In this document: one piece after another, positions 37,920 through 47,671 of the stretch
Layout of the letters: every line of letters begins with the position of its first letter
Position numbering within the stretch: position 1 is the first letter of the stretch
NCBI RefSeq assembly: GCF_024347615.1
Contig: NZ_AP025508.1
Coordinates: 3,596,001-3,660,000, forward strand
Direction: 5' to 3'
Source of the DNA: Vibrio splendidus
Lineage (GTDB): Bacteria; Pseudomonadota; Gammaproteobacteria; Enterobacterales; Vibrionaceae
DNA: 64,000 nt
The notes under the pieces: model-generated
Seen by the model: only the letters and a program-made list of their open reading frames with translations
The model's database searches: none
Told to the model about the DNA's origin: nothing
Translations under genes and position numbers: made by a program

Positions 37920-37962
37920 CTGGTTAGCTAGTTATTTATCTAGTTATCTAGTTAGTTAAAAA
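37913..37962. repeat. Low-complexity GTTAGCTA/GTTATCTA tandem repeat after fumC
   Basis: Directly after the fumC stop the sequence repeats GGTTAGCT, GGTTAGCTA, GTTATTTATCTA, GTTATCTA, GTTAGTTA. It is an imperfect short tandem array, probably the product of slippage. Confidence 0.6.
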
Positions 37963-37995
37963 GCGAATAGGCATTAACGATCCTTACTGAAACAA

Positions 37996-38021
37996 CAAAG
38001 GCCTCATCCGAGGCCTTTTCT
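37996..38021. terminator. Bidirectional terminator between fumC and crbS
   Basis: AAAGGCCTC, loop ATCC, GAGGCCTTTT is symmetrical and serves both converging genes. Confidence 0.9.
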
Positions 38022-38063
38022 ACATCCGTTCATTAATTGGAAATTCGAGCTGATTACTCCTAA

Positions 38064-41000
38064 TTAGCTCACCCGATTTAAGACCGCTCTGAGTTTTAGC
38101 GGCTTGACGGGTTTAGCGATAAAACTAAAACTATTGGCCTTTATCGCTGCCAACATGTCATCGGTTCTATCAGCACTGATAATGACACCCTCAAAAGAGT
38201 CCCCAAGACGTAAACGACACTGCTGCAGGACTTCGAGTCCGGTTCGGCCATTATCCAAACGGTAATCAGAGAAAATCACATCCGGCTGCCAACCATCATC
38301 TAGGCACTTCAAGCTTTCAACTAGATCAACGGCTGTCTTAACCTCACAACCCCAACGACCAATCAAGTTCTCCATACCGACTAAAATCTCTCGTTCATTA
38401 TCGACACACAATATTTTCAAGTGCTCGATATCACTGGTCGCCATTGGCGTCGAAGCTTGCACAACCGGAGCCACTTTTTCCGCCCGAGCCAAGGTGATAG
38501 AAAAGACGCTACCTTGCCCCGGCCATGAGCGCATCGATATTTGATGACCAAGCACATGGGCAATACCTTTGGAGATGGCTAATCCTAGCCCTAACCCCTG
38601 ATCAGCACGCACTTGGCTACCACGAGTAAATTCTTCGAAGATCTCTTGTTGCTTGTCTTCATCGATACCGGTTCCGTTATCCCACACATCAATTCTAACC
38701 TGACCATTCACTCGTCTCGCACCCAGTACCACTTTCCCCTCTGGGTTGTAACGAAACGCATTGGTCAAAAAGTTCTGAATCACGCGTCTTAATAATTTAG
38801 GGTCAGAATGAATGAACAATGACGATGGGATCATTTGAAACTGGATTTTTTGTTGTATCGCTAAAGCGCTAAATTCCGCATTCAAATTGGTTAGTACATC
38901 ATGCACGGCAATCGCATGAATGTTGGTTTCTAACTTGCCGGATTCCAAGCGCGAGATATCCAACAAATCACCAATCAGATCTTCAGCCGCACCAAGGGCA
39001 CTCTCGATGTGGGATGAAAGCTGTTTGACCTCTTGTTCTTTTGCCACCTCAGATAGCGAAGAAGCAAACAAGCGAGCAGCATTTAATGGCTGCATCAAAT
39101 CGTGACTCACAGCCGCAAGAAAACGACTCTTGGATTGTGATTCTTGATCAGAGATTTGCGTCGCCTTTACCAAGCGATGGTTAAGCTTCTCGAGTTCTTG
39201 AGTTCGCTCATGCACTCTCGATTCCAAGCTTTCGTTAGCATCTTTTAGCGCTTGCTCTGCTTGTCTGAATACCGTGATGTCGGTAAAGCTCATTACGAAT
39301 CCACCGCTTGGCATCGGGTTACCTTGCACTTCAATGACTCGACCATCAGGACGAATACGAGAAGAAGTATGTCGGGTGCCTTGTTCAAGGTGATAAACAC
39401 GGCGGCGAACGTGATCTTCCGGGTCGCCAGGACCACACAAACCTTGCTCAGCATTATGGCGAATAACATCTGAGATGGGTCGACCAACCTGAATCAAGCC
39501 AGCAGGGAACTCAAACAGTTCTAAGTAACGTTGATTCCACGCCACCAGCCTCATTTGTTTGTCGATTACTGCAATACCTTGGCCAATATGTTCAATCGCA
39601 CCTTGCAGTAAACCACGGCTGAAGTCGTACAATTCCGAGGCTTCATCAACGATCGTTGCAACCTCTTCAAGCTGCATGTTTCTGCCTTGTAAAGCAGAAG
39701 TGAGTACTAACTTAGCAGACGAAGCACCGAACACCCCAGCAAGCACGCGCTCTGCATGTCTAATCAGGCTTGCGGGCGCTTGTTGATTAGGAAGTAACGG
39801 CTGACCGTGCTGCTGCCAATAGCTATGTAAGGCGCTTTTCGCTCGCTTTCGACCCACAAAACGCGATGCCAACATCTCTAATTCAGCGACTGTCACACGG
39901 TTTTGATAGAGGCTGATATTCTCATTTTCAGGCAGTGGTGTACCAACAAATGCTGCCGATTGTAAGCGCTCACTTAGGCTTGGTCTGGTCGTCATTGAGA
40001 CCACTGCATAGCACAAGGTATTGAGTAAAATACTCAGCACTATGCCCCAGTTTGAGCTGCTAACATCCCAACTTCTCAGCAGTTCTGGCGGCGTGATAAT
40101 CCACAGCAGTAAGTTACTTTCGCTATCGCCCGCTAGCATGCTGGTTTGACTCATCAGGGTAATCAGCCAGATCACCGAACCGACAAGCAAACCGACATAG
40201 ACACCCTTTCGGTTTCCGGGACGCCAGTACAATCCACCAATTAATGCAGGAGCGAACTGAGCAATCGCAGCAAAAGAAAGAAAGCCAATAGCCGACAATG
40301 AATGGATAGTATCGAGGGCCTGATAAAACAACCAAGCACCAAGTAACAGCAGCAAAATTAACCCACGTCGAATCACCAGTAACAGGCCAGAAAAATGTCG
40401 ATGTGTTCTTTGGGTTAGACGCATACGACGCAGCAGCAATGGCATCACTAAATCATTCGATACCATGATCGCTAATGCTATGGTCGATACAATCACCATG
40501 CCACTCGCCGCCGAAGTACCTCCGAGGAAAGCTAACAAAGCAATGTGATTCGCACCTTCTGCCATTGGCACACTGATAACGTAAGTATCAGCCGGCATGT
40601 CAGTGAGCAACCCTTGTCCTGCCCAAGCAATTGGCAGCACGAACAGTCCCATCAAAATCAGGTAAAGTGGAAACAGCCAGCGAGCAGTATGCAAATCTTG
40701 AGGGCGTTCGTTCTCAACCACCATGGTATGGAATTGGCGCGGAAGACAGACAATCGCCAACATGGTTAAAACGGTATGAATAATTAAGGTCGGAATATTC
40801 GGCGATTCGTAGGTGGAAGCCGCCACATCAAGCAAGTCAATTTTGTCACTGCTCACCGCCAGGTACATGATGAACAAGCCAACAATCAAAAATGCCGCGA
40901 GCTTAACGATAGATTCAAACGCTACAGCCATCATCATGCCGCGGTGGTGTTCAGTGTTATCGATGTGTCGCGTGCCAAACAACATCGTAAAAATGGCCAA

Positions 41001-41495
41001 TGCACCGACCACAAACCAAGAGACGTGATAGTCCTGATAACCAAAATCAGTGGCTAGGTTTGGCGCAACAATATCCAACCCCATGGTAATACCGCGCAAT
41101 TGCAGCGCGATATAGGGAAGAATACCAACCACAGCGATAATGGTCACCGCCACCGCTAAGCCTTGAGATTTTCCATAACGAGCCGCGATAAAGTCAGCAA
41201 TAGAGGTGATGTGTTCACGCTTCGCGATGAGGATCAGCCGAGCTAAGATCCGCCATCCCAACGTGAAAACCAAAATAGGCGCGAGGTAGATGGGCAAGAA
41301 GGACCATGGGTTATTGCTCGCCTGCCCGACCGTTCCATAAAAGGTCCAAGAGGTACAATACACCGCAATAGAAAGGCTATAGATCCATGGACGCCAGCGT
41401 GATAGCCAACGAACTTGCCTGTCTCCATACCAAGCGATCAAAAACAACACGCCCAAATAGGCTAAAGAGACTGGAATTACTATCCATCCTTGCAT
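38064..41495 (-). CDS. crbS: Hybrid symporter-sensor histidine kinase CrbS
   Basis: CrbS senses conditions calling for acetate use and signals to CrbR. The 1143-aa protein begins with a thirteen-helix sodium/solute symporter domain (about residues 1-500, IADFIAARYGKSQGL). A PAS domain (about 615-720), a HisKA domain with His in AVSHDLMQPLNAARL, an HATPase with GLGLAISKGI and a C-terminal receiver domain with Asp in DVIFSDYRLDNGRTG follow. The frame opens at 41516, but the segment up to 41520 is the T-tract of a terminator. The Met at 41495, with AAGGG before it, is preferred. Confidence 0.92.
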   Translation of the reverse strand: MQGWIVIPVSLAYLGVLFLIAWYGDRQVRWLSRWRPWIYSLSIAVYCTSWTFYGTVGQASNNPWSFLPIYLAPILVFTLGWRILARLILIAKREHITSIADFIAARYGKSQGLAVAVTIIAVVGILPYIALQLRGITMGLDIVAPNLATDFGYQDYHVSWFVVGALAIFTMLFGTRHIDNTEHHRGMMMAVAFESIVKLAAFLIVGLFIMYLAVSSDKIDLLDVAASTYESPNIPTLIIHTVLTMLAIVCLPRQFHTMVVENERPQDLHTARWLFPLYLILMGLFVLPIAWAGQGLLTDMPADTYVISVPMAEGANHIALLAFLGGTSAASGMVIVSTIALAIMVSNDLVMPLLLRRMRLTQRTHRHFSGLLLVIRRGLILLLLLGAWLFYQALDTIHSLSAIGFLSFAAIAQFAPALIGGLYWRPGNRKGVYVGLLVGSVIWLITLMSQTSMLAGDSESNLLLWIITPPELLRSWDVSSSNWGIVLSILLNTLCYAVVSMTTRPSLSERLQSAAFVGTPLPENENISLYQNRVTVAELEMLASRFVGRKRAKSALHSYWQQHGQPLLPNQQAPASLIRHAERVLAGVFGASSAKLVLTSALQGRNMQLEEVATIVDEASELYDFSRGLLQGAIEHIGQGIAVIDKQMRLVAWNQRYLELFEFPAGLIQVGRPISDVIRHNAEQGLCGPGDPEDHVRRRVYHLEQGTRHTSSRIRPDGRVIEVQGNPMPSGGFVMSFTDITVFRQAEQALKDANESLESRVHERTQELEKLNHRLVKATQISDQESQSKSRFLAAVSHDLMQPLNAARLFASSLSEVAKEQEVKQLSSHIESALGAAEDLIGDLLDISRLESGKLETNIHAIAVHDVLTNLNAEFSALAIQQKIQFQMIPSSLFIHSDPKLLRRVIQNFLTNAFRYNPEGKVVLGARRVNGQVRIDVWDNGTGIDEDKQQEIFEEFTRGSQVRADQGLGLGLAISKGIAHVLGHQISMRSWPGQGSVFSITLARAEKVAPVVQASTPMATSDIEHLKILCVDNEREILVGMENLIGRWGCEVKTAVDLVESLKCLDDGWQPDVIFSDYRLDNGRTGLEVLQQCRLRLGDSFEGVIISADRTDDMLAAIKANSFSFIAKPVKPLKLRAVLNRVS

Positions 41496-41516
41496 TAAAA
41501 ACCCTTTTTCATCCAT

Positions 41517-41550
41517 AAAAAAACCTCTCCATAAGGGAGAGGTTTCATTT
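41517..41550 (-). terminator. Terminator abutting the crbS start
   Basis: On the minus strand AAACCTCTCC(C), loop TTAT, GGAGAGGTTT continues into TTTT and then the first possible crbS ATG. It ends the upstream MFS transcript or attenuates crbS. Confidence 0.85.
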
Positions 41551-41605
41551 AACTAGGGAAGTGCGTTTAACTCAATCGCATCGCTTAAATTCTGTGCTTT
41601 AGGCT

Positions 41606-42796
41606 TTAATTCTGAGCATCAGATTGAGCTGAGGCTGTTTGATTAACCTCAACCACTGAGCTTCTTTCATCGACCTTAATAAACAAGGCAAGTGCTCCCA
41701 TTGCGGCCATACCCCAGAAGATATTGGCACCCCAAAGCTCATATCCCCAACCACTTAAGGTGGTCATTAGTGCGATAAATGCACCCAATGGAATCGCATT
41801 ATAGAGAGCTTGTAGCGCAACCATCTTGTTCTGTTCTTCAGATTGGATGTATTGAATCGCTGCGATGTGTGCCATAGCAAACGTCACACCATGCAGCAGT
41901 TGCACCATAACCAGTGCGAAAATCGCTGTGGTAGAAGCGGTAATACCCCAACGAGCCATCACCCCAATTGCCGCTACCACGAACAGAGTACGCAGTGACC
42001 AACCAGAGAATAAGCGCTTACTTAACGCAAATACGGCCACCTCAGCGACAACACCAAGGCTCCACAAATAACCGATGATCGCTTCTGAGTGACCGGCTTC
42101 TTTCCAATAAATTGCACTAAAGCTGTAGTAAGCCGCATGGCTACCTTGCAACAGTGCCATCAAGGCTAAAAATTTCACCACTGATGACTCGCGCAGTAAC
42201 TCACCTAGTTTTGGTCGCACCGCTTGTTGCTCAGATTGTGTTACTGGCATCACATTGGGATTTCTCATCGCAAGAATCAACGACAGCAACACACCGGCAA
42301 GCGCAGTATACAAAATCATGTCAGTGCCGAATTCAGCCACTAGATAACCAACCACGGTTGAACCCGCGATAAAAGCAACCGAACCCCAAAGGCGAGTTCG
42401 GCCGTAGTCGAGCATCTTAAGACGGCTGTAATGGTTCGCCATTGCATCAGAAAGCGGAATAATCGGTCCATAGCAGAGGTTGAACATTACCGTTGCTAGC
42501 AACATCAATAAAAAGCTACCACCAGTAAAGAAATGGAAACCAACAAATAATAGCGCGACAAAACTGAGGCAACGCAATGCTGGTATTAAATGCTCAACTT
42601 TATGGATACGCGGTGTTATCACAAAGTTGGCAACACAACGCGTAGCCAAACCCACACCAATCAATACGCCAATGTCCCCTGCAGAAACGCCTTGGTCTTC
42701 AAACCACAGCGCCCAAAATGGCAGATAAACGCCATAGGCAAAAAAGAAACCAAGAAAATACTGGGATATCCAGCCATAAGGGGAAGGATTAAACAT
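41606..42796 (-). CDS. MFS transporter, 3-phenylpropionate permease (HcaT)-like
   Basis: A 396-aa twelve-helix major facilitator. The N-terminal PYGWISQYFLGFFFAYGVYLPFWALWFEDQG and the loop DYGRTRLWGSVAFIAGS are the hallmarks of the HcaT/LacY-like family. HcaT of E. coli imports 3-phenylpropionate, but no hca catabolic genes lie nearby, so the substrate here is unknown. The frame opens at 42835. The Met at 42796 is preferred because it begins MFNPSPYGWISQYF. It lies upstream of crbS on the same strand with an intrinsic terminator between them. Confidence 0.85.
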   Translation of the reverse strand: MFNPSPYGWISQYFLGFFFAYGVYLPFWALWFEDQGVSAGDIGVLIGVGLATRCVANFVITPRIHKVEHLIPALRCLSFVALLFVGFHFFTGGSFLLMLLATVMFNLCYGPIIPLSDAMANHYSRLKMLDYGRTRLWGSVAFIAGSTVVGYLVAEFGTDMILYTALAGVLLSLILAMRNPNVMPVTQSEQQAVRPKLGELLRESSVVKFLALMALLQGSHAAYYSFSAIYWKEAGHSEAIIGYLWSLGVVAEVAVFALSKRLFSGWSLRTLFVVAAIGVMARWGITASTTAIFALVMVQLLHGVTFAMAHIAAIQYIQSEEQNKMVALQALYNAIPLGAFIALMTTLSGWGYELWGANIFWGMAAMGALALFIKVDERSSVVEVNQTASAQSDAQN

Positions 42797-43026
42797 AGGC
42801 GACCTATAAAAATGTGTGGAACAAGGAAGCGCCAATTATGCCTAGGTCACAAAAGATGAAAAAGGGAATTATTGAGGAGATAGTATTCCTGTATTCAATG
42901 AATATCGATATCCCATTTGACTGAGGTATCCGGCGCTCACCCGCACCCACGATCGCATTTAGACTAAAGTCGTCTGGAGCTTCGCTGGTAATTTGTCAGA
43001 CTGAAAAGAGACTCCTACTTCTTTCG

Positions 43027-44859
43027 ATGCTTATGCCTGATAAATTTAATATGCAGCACCCGCCTTTCGATAGCCTATCCGACACGGAGCAGTTAACGCT
43101 GCGCTCCTCATTGGATGTGGTTTATTACCGAGCACACGAGGTGATATTGGAGGCAGACCGCCCTAGTCGCCATCTGCATATTCTGATTAAAGGAGCCGTG
43201 GAGGAACGAGCGAGCAGCGATGGGGAAATCTACGCTCATTATGCCAATGACGATATTTTTGATGTACGCAGCCAGTTTGAACCTCACACCAAACACCAAT
43301 ATATCGCGCTCGAAGATACATTAAGTTATCTGCTGCCCACCGATATTTTTCTCGAGCTTTACCACGCCAATGGCCAATTCGCCGCCTACTTTGATAGCAA
43401 CCTTTCGACACGAAAAGCGCTAATTGAAGCTGCCCAACAGCAACAAAATCTAGCCGAGTTCATATTGACCAAAGTGGATGACTCTATCTATCACCCACCA
43501 CTGATACTTGAACCGAACCAACCTATCAACCAAGTCACTCAAACCCTTAAAGAACGAGGGTTGGACTCAGCTCTCGTTCATTTGGAACATGATGATCCAA
43601 AAGCTTTTGGATCATCATGTTCCTTACCGTATGGAATCGTCACTCGAACCAATTTATTGCATGCTGTGATGCTCGATAATTTCCCACTGGATGCGCCCGT
43701 CGGCAAGATCGCGACGTTTCCGGTGATGCACGTAAATCAAGGCGACTTCTTGTTTAACGCCATGATCACCATGACCCGAAATCGCGTAAAAAGGTTGATG
43801 GTTTGTGATGGTCCAAATGCTGTTGGTATGGTGGACATGACGCAGATTCTGAGTGCATTCTCTACTCATTCTCACGTTCTTACTTTGCGTATTGCACGAG
43901 CCACCAGCATTGAAGAGCTCGCATTAGCCTCCAACAAGCAACGTCAACTGGTTGAAAGCCTACTCAGTAACGGTATTCGCACGCGCTTCATCATGGAGTT
44001 AATTTCAGCCGTTAATGAACAGATCATAGAGAAGGCTTTTGAGTTGGTTATCCCACCCGCACTGCATAATCATTGCTGCCTGATCGTATTGGGATCTGAA
44101 GGTCGCGGAGAGCAAATCCTTAAAACCGACCAAGATAATGCGCTGATTATTCAGGATGGTTTGGAGTGGCACCAATGCCAAAGTGCCATGAACGACCTAA
44201 CGCATACATTGCAGCAATTGGGCTACCCACTCTGTCCGGGCAACGTGATGGTCAACAACCCGAAATGGGTTCATTCACAACAAGAGTGGAAACAAACGCT
44301 CACCCGTTGGGTAAAAAAGGCAACGCCCGATACCGTGATGGATATTGCCATCATGGCAGATGCACATGCCGTTGCGGGTAATAGAGAACTTTTAAAACCG
44401 GTCAAGCAACACCTGAGTGATTTGATGCTAGGACAGGAATTGATTCTGACTGAATTCTGCCGCCCAGCTCTGAACTTTTCAGTTCCCCTCACCCTATTTG
44501 GTAACGTGAAAAAATCCAAGTCAGGGCTCGATATCAAGCAAGGTGGTATTTTCCCGATAGTCCACGGTGTGAGAGCACTTTGCCTTGAGCATGGTGTGAC
44601 GGTAAACAACACCTTCGAACGCATTGAGCAGCTGGTCAGCAAGAAGGTATTAGAGCAAAGCACCGCAGACAATCTCAGTGAAGCGCTCAAACAATTCTTT
44701 AAGTGGCGCTTAGCCCAAAGGCTTTCTCAGCAGCACAGCAGCAACAAGATCAACGTCAAACTGATGGAGCGAGCAGACAGAGATCTGCTTCGTCATAGCT
44801 TACATGTGGTGAAGAAATTCAAGCAATGGCTAGGTTACCACTATCAAATAAGAGATTAG
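43027..44859 (+). CDS. cNMP-binding/CBS/DUF294 nucleotidyltransferase-like protein
   Basis: A 610-aa cytosolic signalling protein. Domains in order: a cyclic-nucleotide-binding fold (about residues 15-125), two CBS motifs (about 155-285, with PYGIVTRTNLL and MVDMTQILSAF), and a DUF294 nucleotidyltransferase-like domain (about 300-440) with GSEGRGEQILKTDQDNALII, whose GS and D-x-D/N residues resemble GlnD/GlnE-type enzymes. A C-terminal DUF294_C domain (about 465-605) completes it. Function is not established. A DnaQ-like exonuclease gene starts 12 nt later, and crbS and acs flank the pair. A perfect 40-bp palindrome lies in the coding sequence at 43584-43623. Confidence 0.88.
   Translation: MLMPDKFNMQHPPFDSLSDTEQLTLRSSLDVVYYRAHEVILEADRPSRHLHILIKGAVEERASSDGEIYAHYANDDIFDVRSQFEPHTKHQYIALEDTLSYLLPTDIFLELYHANGQFAAYFDSNLSTRKALIEAAQQQQNLAEFILTKVDDSIYHPPLILEPNQPINQVTQTLKERGLDSALVHLEHDDPKAFGSSCSLPYGIVTRTNLLHAVMLDNFPLDAPVGKIATFPVMHVNQGDFLFNAMITMTRNRVKRLMVCDGPNAVGMVDMTQILSAFSTHSHVLTLRIARATSIEELALASNKQRQLVESLLSNGIRTRFIMELISAVNEQIIEKAFELVIPPALHNHCCLIVLGSEGRGEQILKTDQDNALIIQDGLEWHQCQSAMNDLTHTLQQLGYPLCPGNVMVNNPKWVHSQQEWKQTLTRWVKKATPDTVMDIAIMADAHAVAGNRELLKPVKQHLSDLMLGQELILTEFCRPALNFSVPLTLFGNVKKSKSGLDIKQGGIFPIVHGVRALCLEHGVTVNNTFERIEQLVSKKVLEQSTADNLSEALKQFFKWRLAQRLSQQHSSNKINVKLMERADRDLLRHSLHVVKKFKQWLGYHYQIRD
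43584..43623. repeat. Perfect 40-bp palindrome inside the DUF294 gene
   Basis: Left arm GGAACATGATGATCCAAAAG and right arm CTTTTGGATCATCATGTTCC are exact complements with no spacer. The codons read EHDDPKAFGSSCS, between the two halves of the CBS region. Confidence 0.9.
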
Positions 44860-44870
44860 GCGGCTGAACG

Positions 44871-45503
44871 ATGAATAGATTGGTTCGTTATTACTGGCAT
44901 CACAAGCTCAAAGGCTCTCCTTATCAGCCTCTGTTTGCTACGCCTACGCATAATGAATATGTATCGCTCGATTGTGAAACCACCAGCCTCGACCCTAATC
45001 AGGCGGAATTAGTCACTATTGCCGCGACAAAGATCATCGGTAACCGAATCATTACCAGCCAACCTTTTGAAGTTCGACTCAGAGCACCTCAATCACTCGA
45101 TTGCAATTCCATCAAAATCCACCGCATTCGCCATCAAGATCTAAAGCACGGTATAGAAGAGAAACAAGCCCTAATTGAGCTACTGAACTTCATCGGAAAT
45201 CGTCCTTTAGTCGGCTATCACATCCGCTATGATAAAAAGATTCTCGACCGTGCCTGTTTAAAACAGCTTGGATTTCCACTGCCTAACCGATTAGTCGAAG
45301 TGAGCCAGCTCTACCAAGATAAACTCGAAAGGCAGCTGCCGAATGCCTATTTTGACCTCAGTATCGATGCCATCTGTCGTCAGCTCGATTTACCTATCCC
45401 GGTCAATAAACATGATGCATTACAAGACGCTATCTCCGCGGCGCTGATTTTTGTTCGCCTAAAGCACGGCGACTTACCACGCTTCAACTCTTCGTATACC
45501 TAA
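44871..45503 (+). CDS. DnaQ-like 3'-5' exonuclease
   Basis: A 210-aa DEDDh-type exonuclease related to the DNA polymerase III epsilon subunit. Exo I DCETTSLDP has the first Asp and Glu (about residues 33-42), Exo II GYHIRYDKKILDRA holds the second Asp (about residues 116-129), and Exo III NKHDALQDA holds the His and the last Asp (about residues 179-187). Its substrate is unknown. The gene follows the DUF294 gene by 12 nt and both lie just upstream of acs, an arrangement I recall from other gammaproteobacteria with crbS. GCGGCTGAACG before ATG is a weak ribosome site. Confidence 0.88.
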   Translation: MNRLVRYYWHHKLKGSPYQPLFATPTHNEYVSLDCETTSLDPNQAELVTIAATKIIGNRIITSQPFEVRLRAPQSLDCNSIKIHRIRHQDLKHGIEEKQALIELLNFIGNRPLVGYHIRYDKKILDRACLKQLGFPLPNRLVEVSQLYQDKLERQLPNAYFDLSIDAICRQLDLPIPVNKHDALQDAISAALIFVRLKHGDLPRFNSSYT

Positions 45504-45589
45504 TTCAACTACTGCCTTTCCACATAGAGAGCAATCTCTCAAAAATGAACTTAACTCGCTATTTTTTAAGTGAAAAGCGGCGTCTCATC

Positions 45590-45604
45590 CTAAAGTCTAA
45601 TTGT
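45590..45604. promoter_or_regulatory. Candidate regulator motif upstream of acs
   Basis: CCTAAAGTCTAATTG shares AGTCTAATT with 33693-33701 and CTAAAGT with two other upstream regions of the acetate-linked genes (42961-42970 and 33815-33822). CrbR binding is a hypothesis. Confidence 0.35.
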
Positions 45605-45721
45605 GGAAATCGCCGTCCTAGCCGAGAGTGATAGCACAACGACGGTTCTGTAATAGACCTAGAAACTGAACACAAAGGAAGTTGCCAGTTCATTAGGAAT
45701 GTAGGCACAAGGAGAGATGCA

Positions 45722-47671
45722 ATGAGTGAAGCCCACGTTTATCCGGTAAAAGAAAATATTAAATCAACCACACACGCGGATAATGACACTTACCTAGCCA
45801 TGTACCAGCAATCTGTTTCTGATCCTGAAGGCTTTTGGGGTGAACACGGAAAAATCGTTGATTGGATTAAGCCTTTCACACAGGTAAAAAACACCTCTTT
45901 CGACCCTGGCCACATTGATATTCGCTGGTTTGAAGATGGCACGCTTAACGTTTCGGCTAACTGTATCGACCGCCACCTTGCTGAGCGTGGTGATGAAGTC
46001 GCTATCATCTGGGAAGGCGATGACCCTGCGGATGATAAAACCCTAACCTTTAACGAACTACACAAAGAAGTGTGCCTGTTTTCTAATGCTCTGAAAGAGC
46101 AAGGCGTACGTAAAGGCGATGTGGTTTGTTTATACATGCCAATGGTTCCAGAAGCTGCGGTTGCGATGCTGGCATGTACCCGTATCGGCGCGGTTCACAC
46201 TGTGGTATTTGGCGGTTTCTCTCCAGAAGCACTGTCTGGTCGTATTATCGATTCAAATTCTAAAGTCGTTATCACTGCCGATGAAGGCGTGCGTGGCGGC
46301 CGTGCTGTTCCACTGAAGAAGAATGTCGATGAAGCACTGACTAACCCTGAAGTGAAGAACATCGAGAAGGTTGTGGTATTCAAACGTACTGGCGGTGATG
46401 TTGCATGGCACGAACACCGTGATGTGTGGTGGCATGATGCTATCGCAAACGTATCGGCAGATTGCCCACCAGAAGAGATGAATGCAGAAGATCCACTATT
46501 CATTCTTTATACATCAGGCTCAACAGGCAAACCTAAGGGTGTTATGCACACCACAGGTGGTTACCTTGTTTATGCAGCCATGACCTTCAAATACGTATTC
46601 GATTACCAAGAAGGCGAAACTTTCTGGTGTACTGCGGATGTGGGCTGGATTACCGGTCACACTTACCTTGTTTACGGACCGCTTGCCAATGGTGCGAAAA
46701 CCATTCTGTTTGAAGGCGTGCCGAATTACCCGAACACAAGCCGCATGAGTGAAGTAGTCGATAAGCATCAAGTTAATATTCTTTATACTGCGCCAACCGC
46801 GATTCGCGCCCTAATGGCGAAAGGTAATGAAGCGGTTGAAGGGACTTCTCGTGACAGCCTAAGAGTCATGGGCTCGGTAGGTGAACCTATCAACCCAGAA
46901 GCGTGGGAGTGGTACTACAAAACAATTGGTAACGAGCAGTCTCCAATTGTCGATACATGGTGGCAAACAGAAACGGGCGGCATCTTAATCGCTCCACTAC
47001 CGGGCGCAACAGACCTAAAACCGGGTTCAGCGACTCGTCCATTCTTCGGTGTGCAACCAGCGCTTGTCGACAACATGGGCAACATCATTGAAGGCGCGAC
47101 TGACGGCAACCTTGTGATTCTTGACTCTTGGCCAGGCCAGATGCGTACCGTTCATGGTGATCATGACCGTTTTGAGCAGACTTACTTCTCTACCTTTAAA
47201 GGTATGTACTTTACCAGTGATGGTGCTCGTCGTGATGAAGACGGTTACTACTGGATTACTGGTCGTGTCGATGACGTGCTTAACGTATCAGGTCACCGTA
47301 TGGGTACCGCTGAAATTGAATCTGCGCTAGTGGCGTTCGATAAGATTGCAGAAGCAGCGATTGTCGGTATTCCTCACGATATTAAAGGCCAAGCAATTTA
47401 CGCTTACATCACGCTTAATGATGGTGAGTTCCCAACCGCAGAGCTTCATAAAGAAGTCAAAGACTGGGTACGTAAAGAGATTGGCCCAATCGCAACACCA
47501 GACGTACTGCATTGGACAGATTCTTTGCCAAAAACTCGTTCAGGTAAAATCATGCGTCGTATCCTGCGTAAAATTGCCACTGGCGATACTGGCAACCTAG
47601 GCGATACGTCGACACTGGCAGACCCAAGCGTGGTCGATAAACTGATTGCAGAGAAAGCAGAACTGGCATAA
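45722..47671 (+). CDS. acs: Acetyl-CoA synthetase
   Basis: Acs activates acetate to acetyl-CoA with ATP, allowing scavenging of low acetate after overflow metabolism. The 649-aa product has the P-loop-like [19 protein letters not shown] (about residues 260-278), WWQTETGGI (about residues 414-422) and the acetylatable Lys in [17 protein letters not shown] (about residue 608). In V. cholerae acs is switched on by CrbR/CrbS, whose homologs occur 4-15 kb upstream. A 218-nt leader precedes it, and CAAGGAGAGATGCA lies before the start. A terminator follows. Confidence 0.97.
   Translation: MSEAHVYPVKENIKSTTHADNDTYLAMYQQSVSDPEGFWGEHGKIVDWIKPFTQVKNTSFDPGHIDIRWFEDGTLNVSANCIDRHLAERGDEVAIIWEGDDPADDKTLTFNELHKEVCLFSNALKEQGVRKGDVVCLYMPMVPEAAVAMLACTRIGAVHTVVFGGFSPEALSGRIIDSNSKVVITADEGVRGGRAVPLKKNVDEALTNPEVKNIEKVVVFKRTGGDVAWHEHRDVWWHDAIANVSADCPPEEMNAEDPLFILYTSGSTGKPKGVMHTTGGYLVYAAMTFKYVFDYQEGETFWCTADVGWITGHTYLVYGPLANGAKTILFEGVPNYPNTSRMSEVVDKHQVNILYTAPTAIRALMAKGNEAVEGTSRDSLRVMGSVGEPINPEAWEWYYKTIGNEQSPIVDTWWQTETGGILIAPLPGATDLKPGSATRPFFGVQPALVDNMGNIIEGATDGNLVILDSWPGQMRTVHGDHDRFEQTYFSTFKGMYFTSDGARRDEDGYYWITGRVDDVLNVSGHRMGTAEIESALVAFDKIAEAAIVGIPHDIKGQAIYAYITLNDGEFPTAELHKEVKDWVRKEIGPIATPDVLHWTDSLPKTRSGKIMRRILRKIATGDTGNLGDTSTLADPSVVDKLIAEKAELA

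Noticed and set aside
37913..37962. GTTAGCTA array considered as a CRISPR
   Set aside because: Units are only 8-9 nt, there are no spacers and no cas genes in the window.
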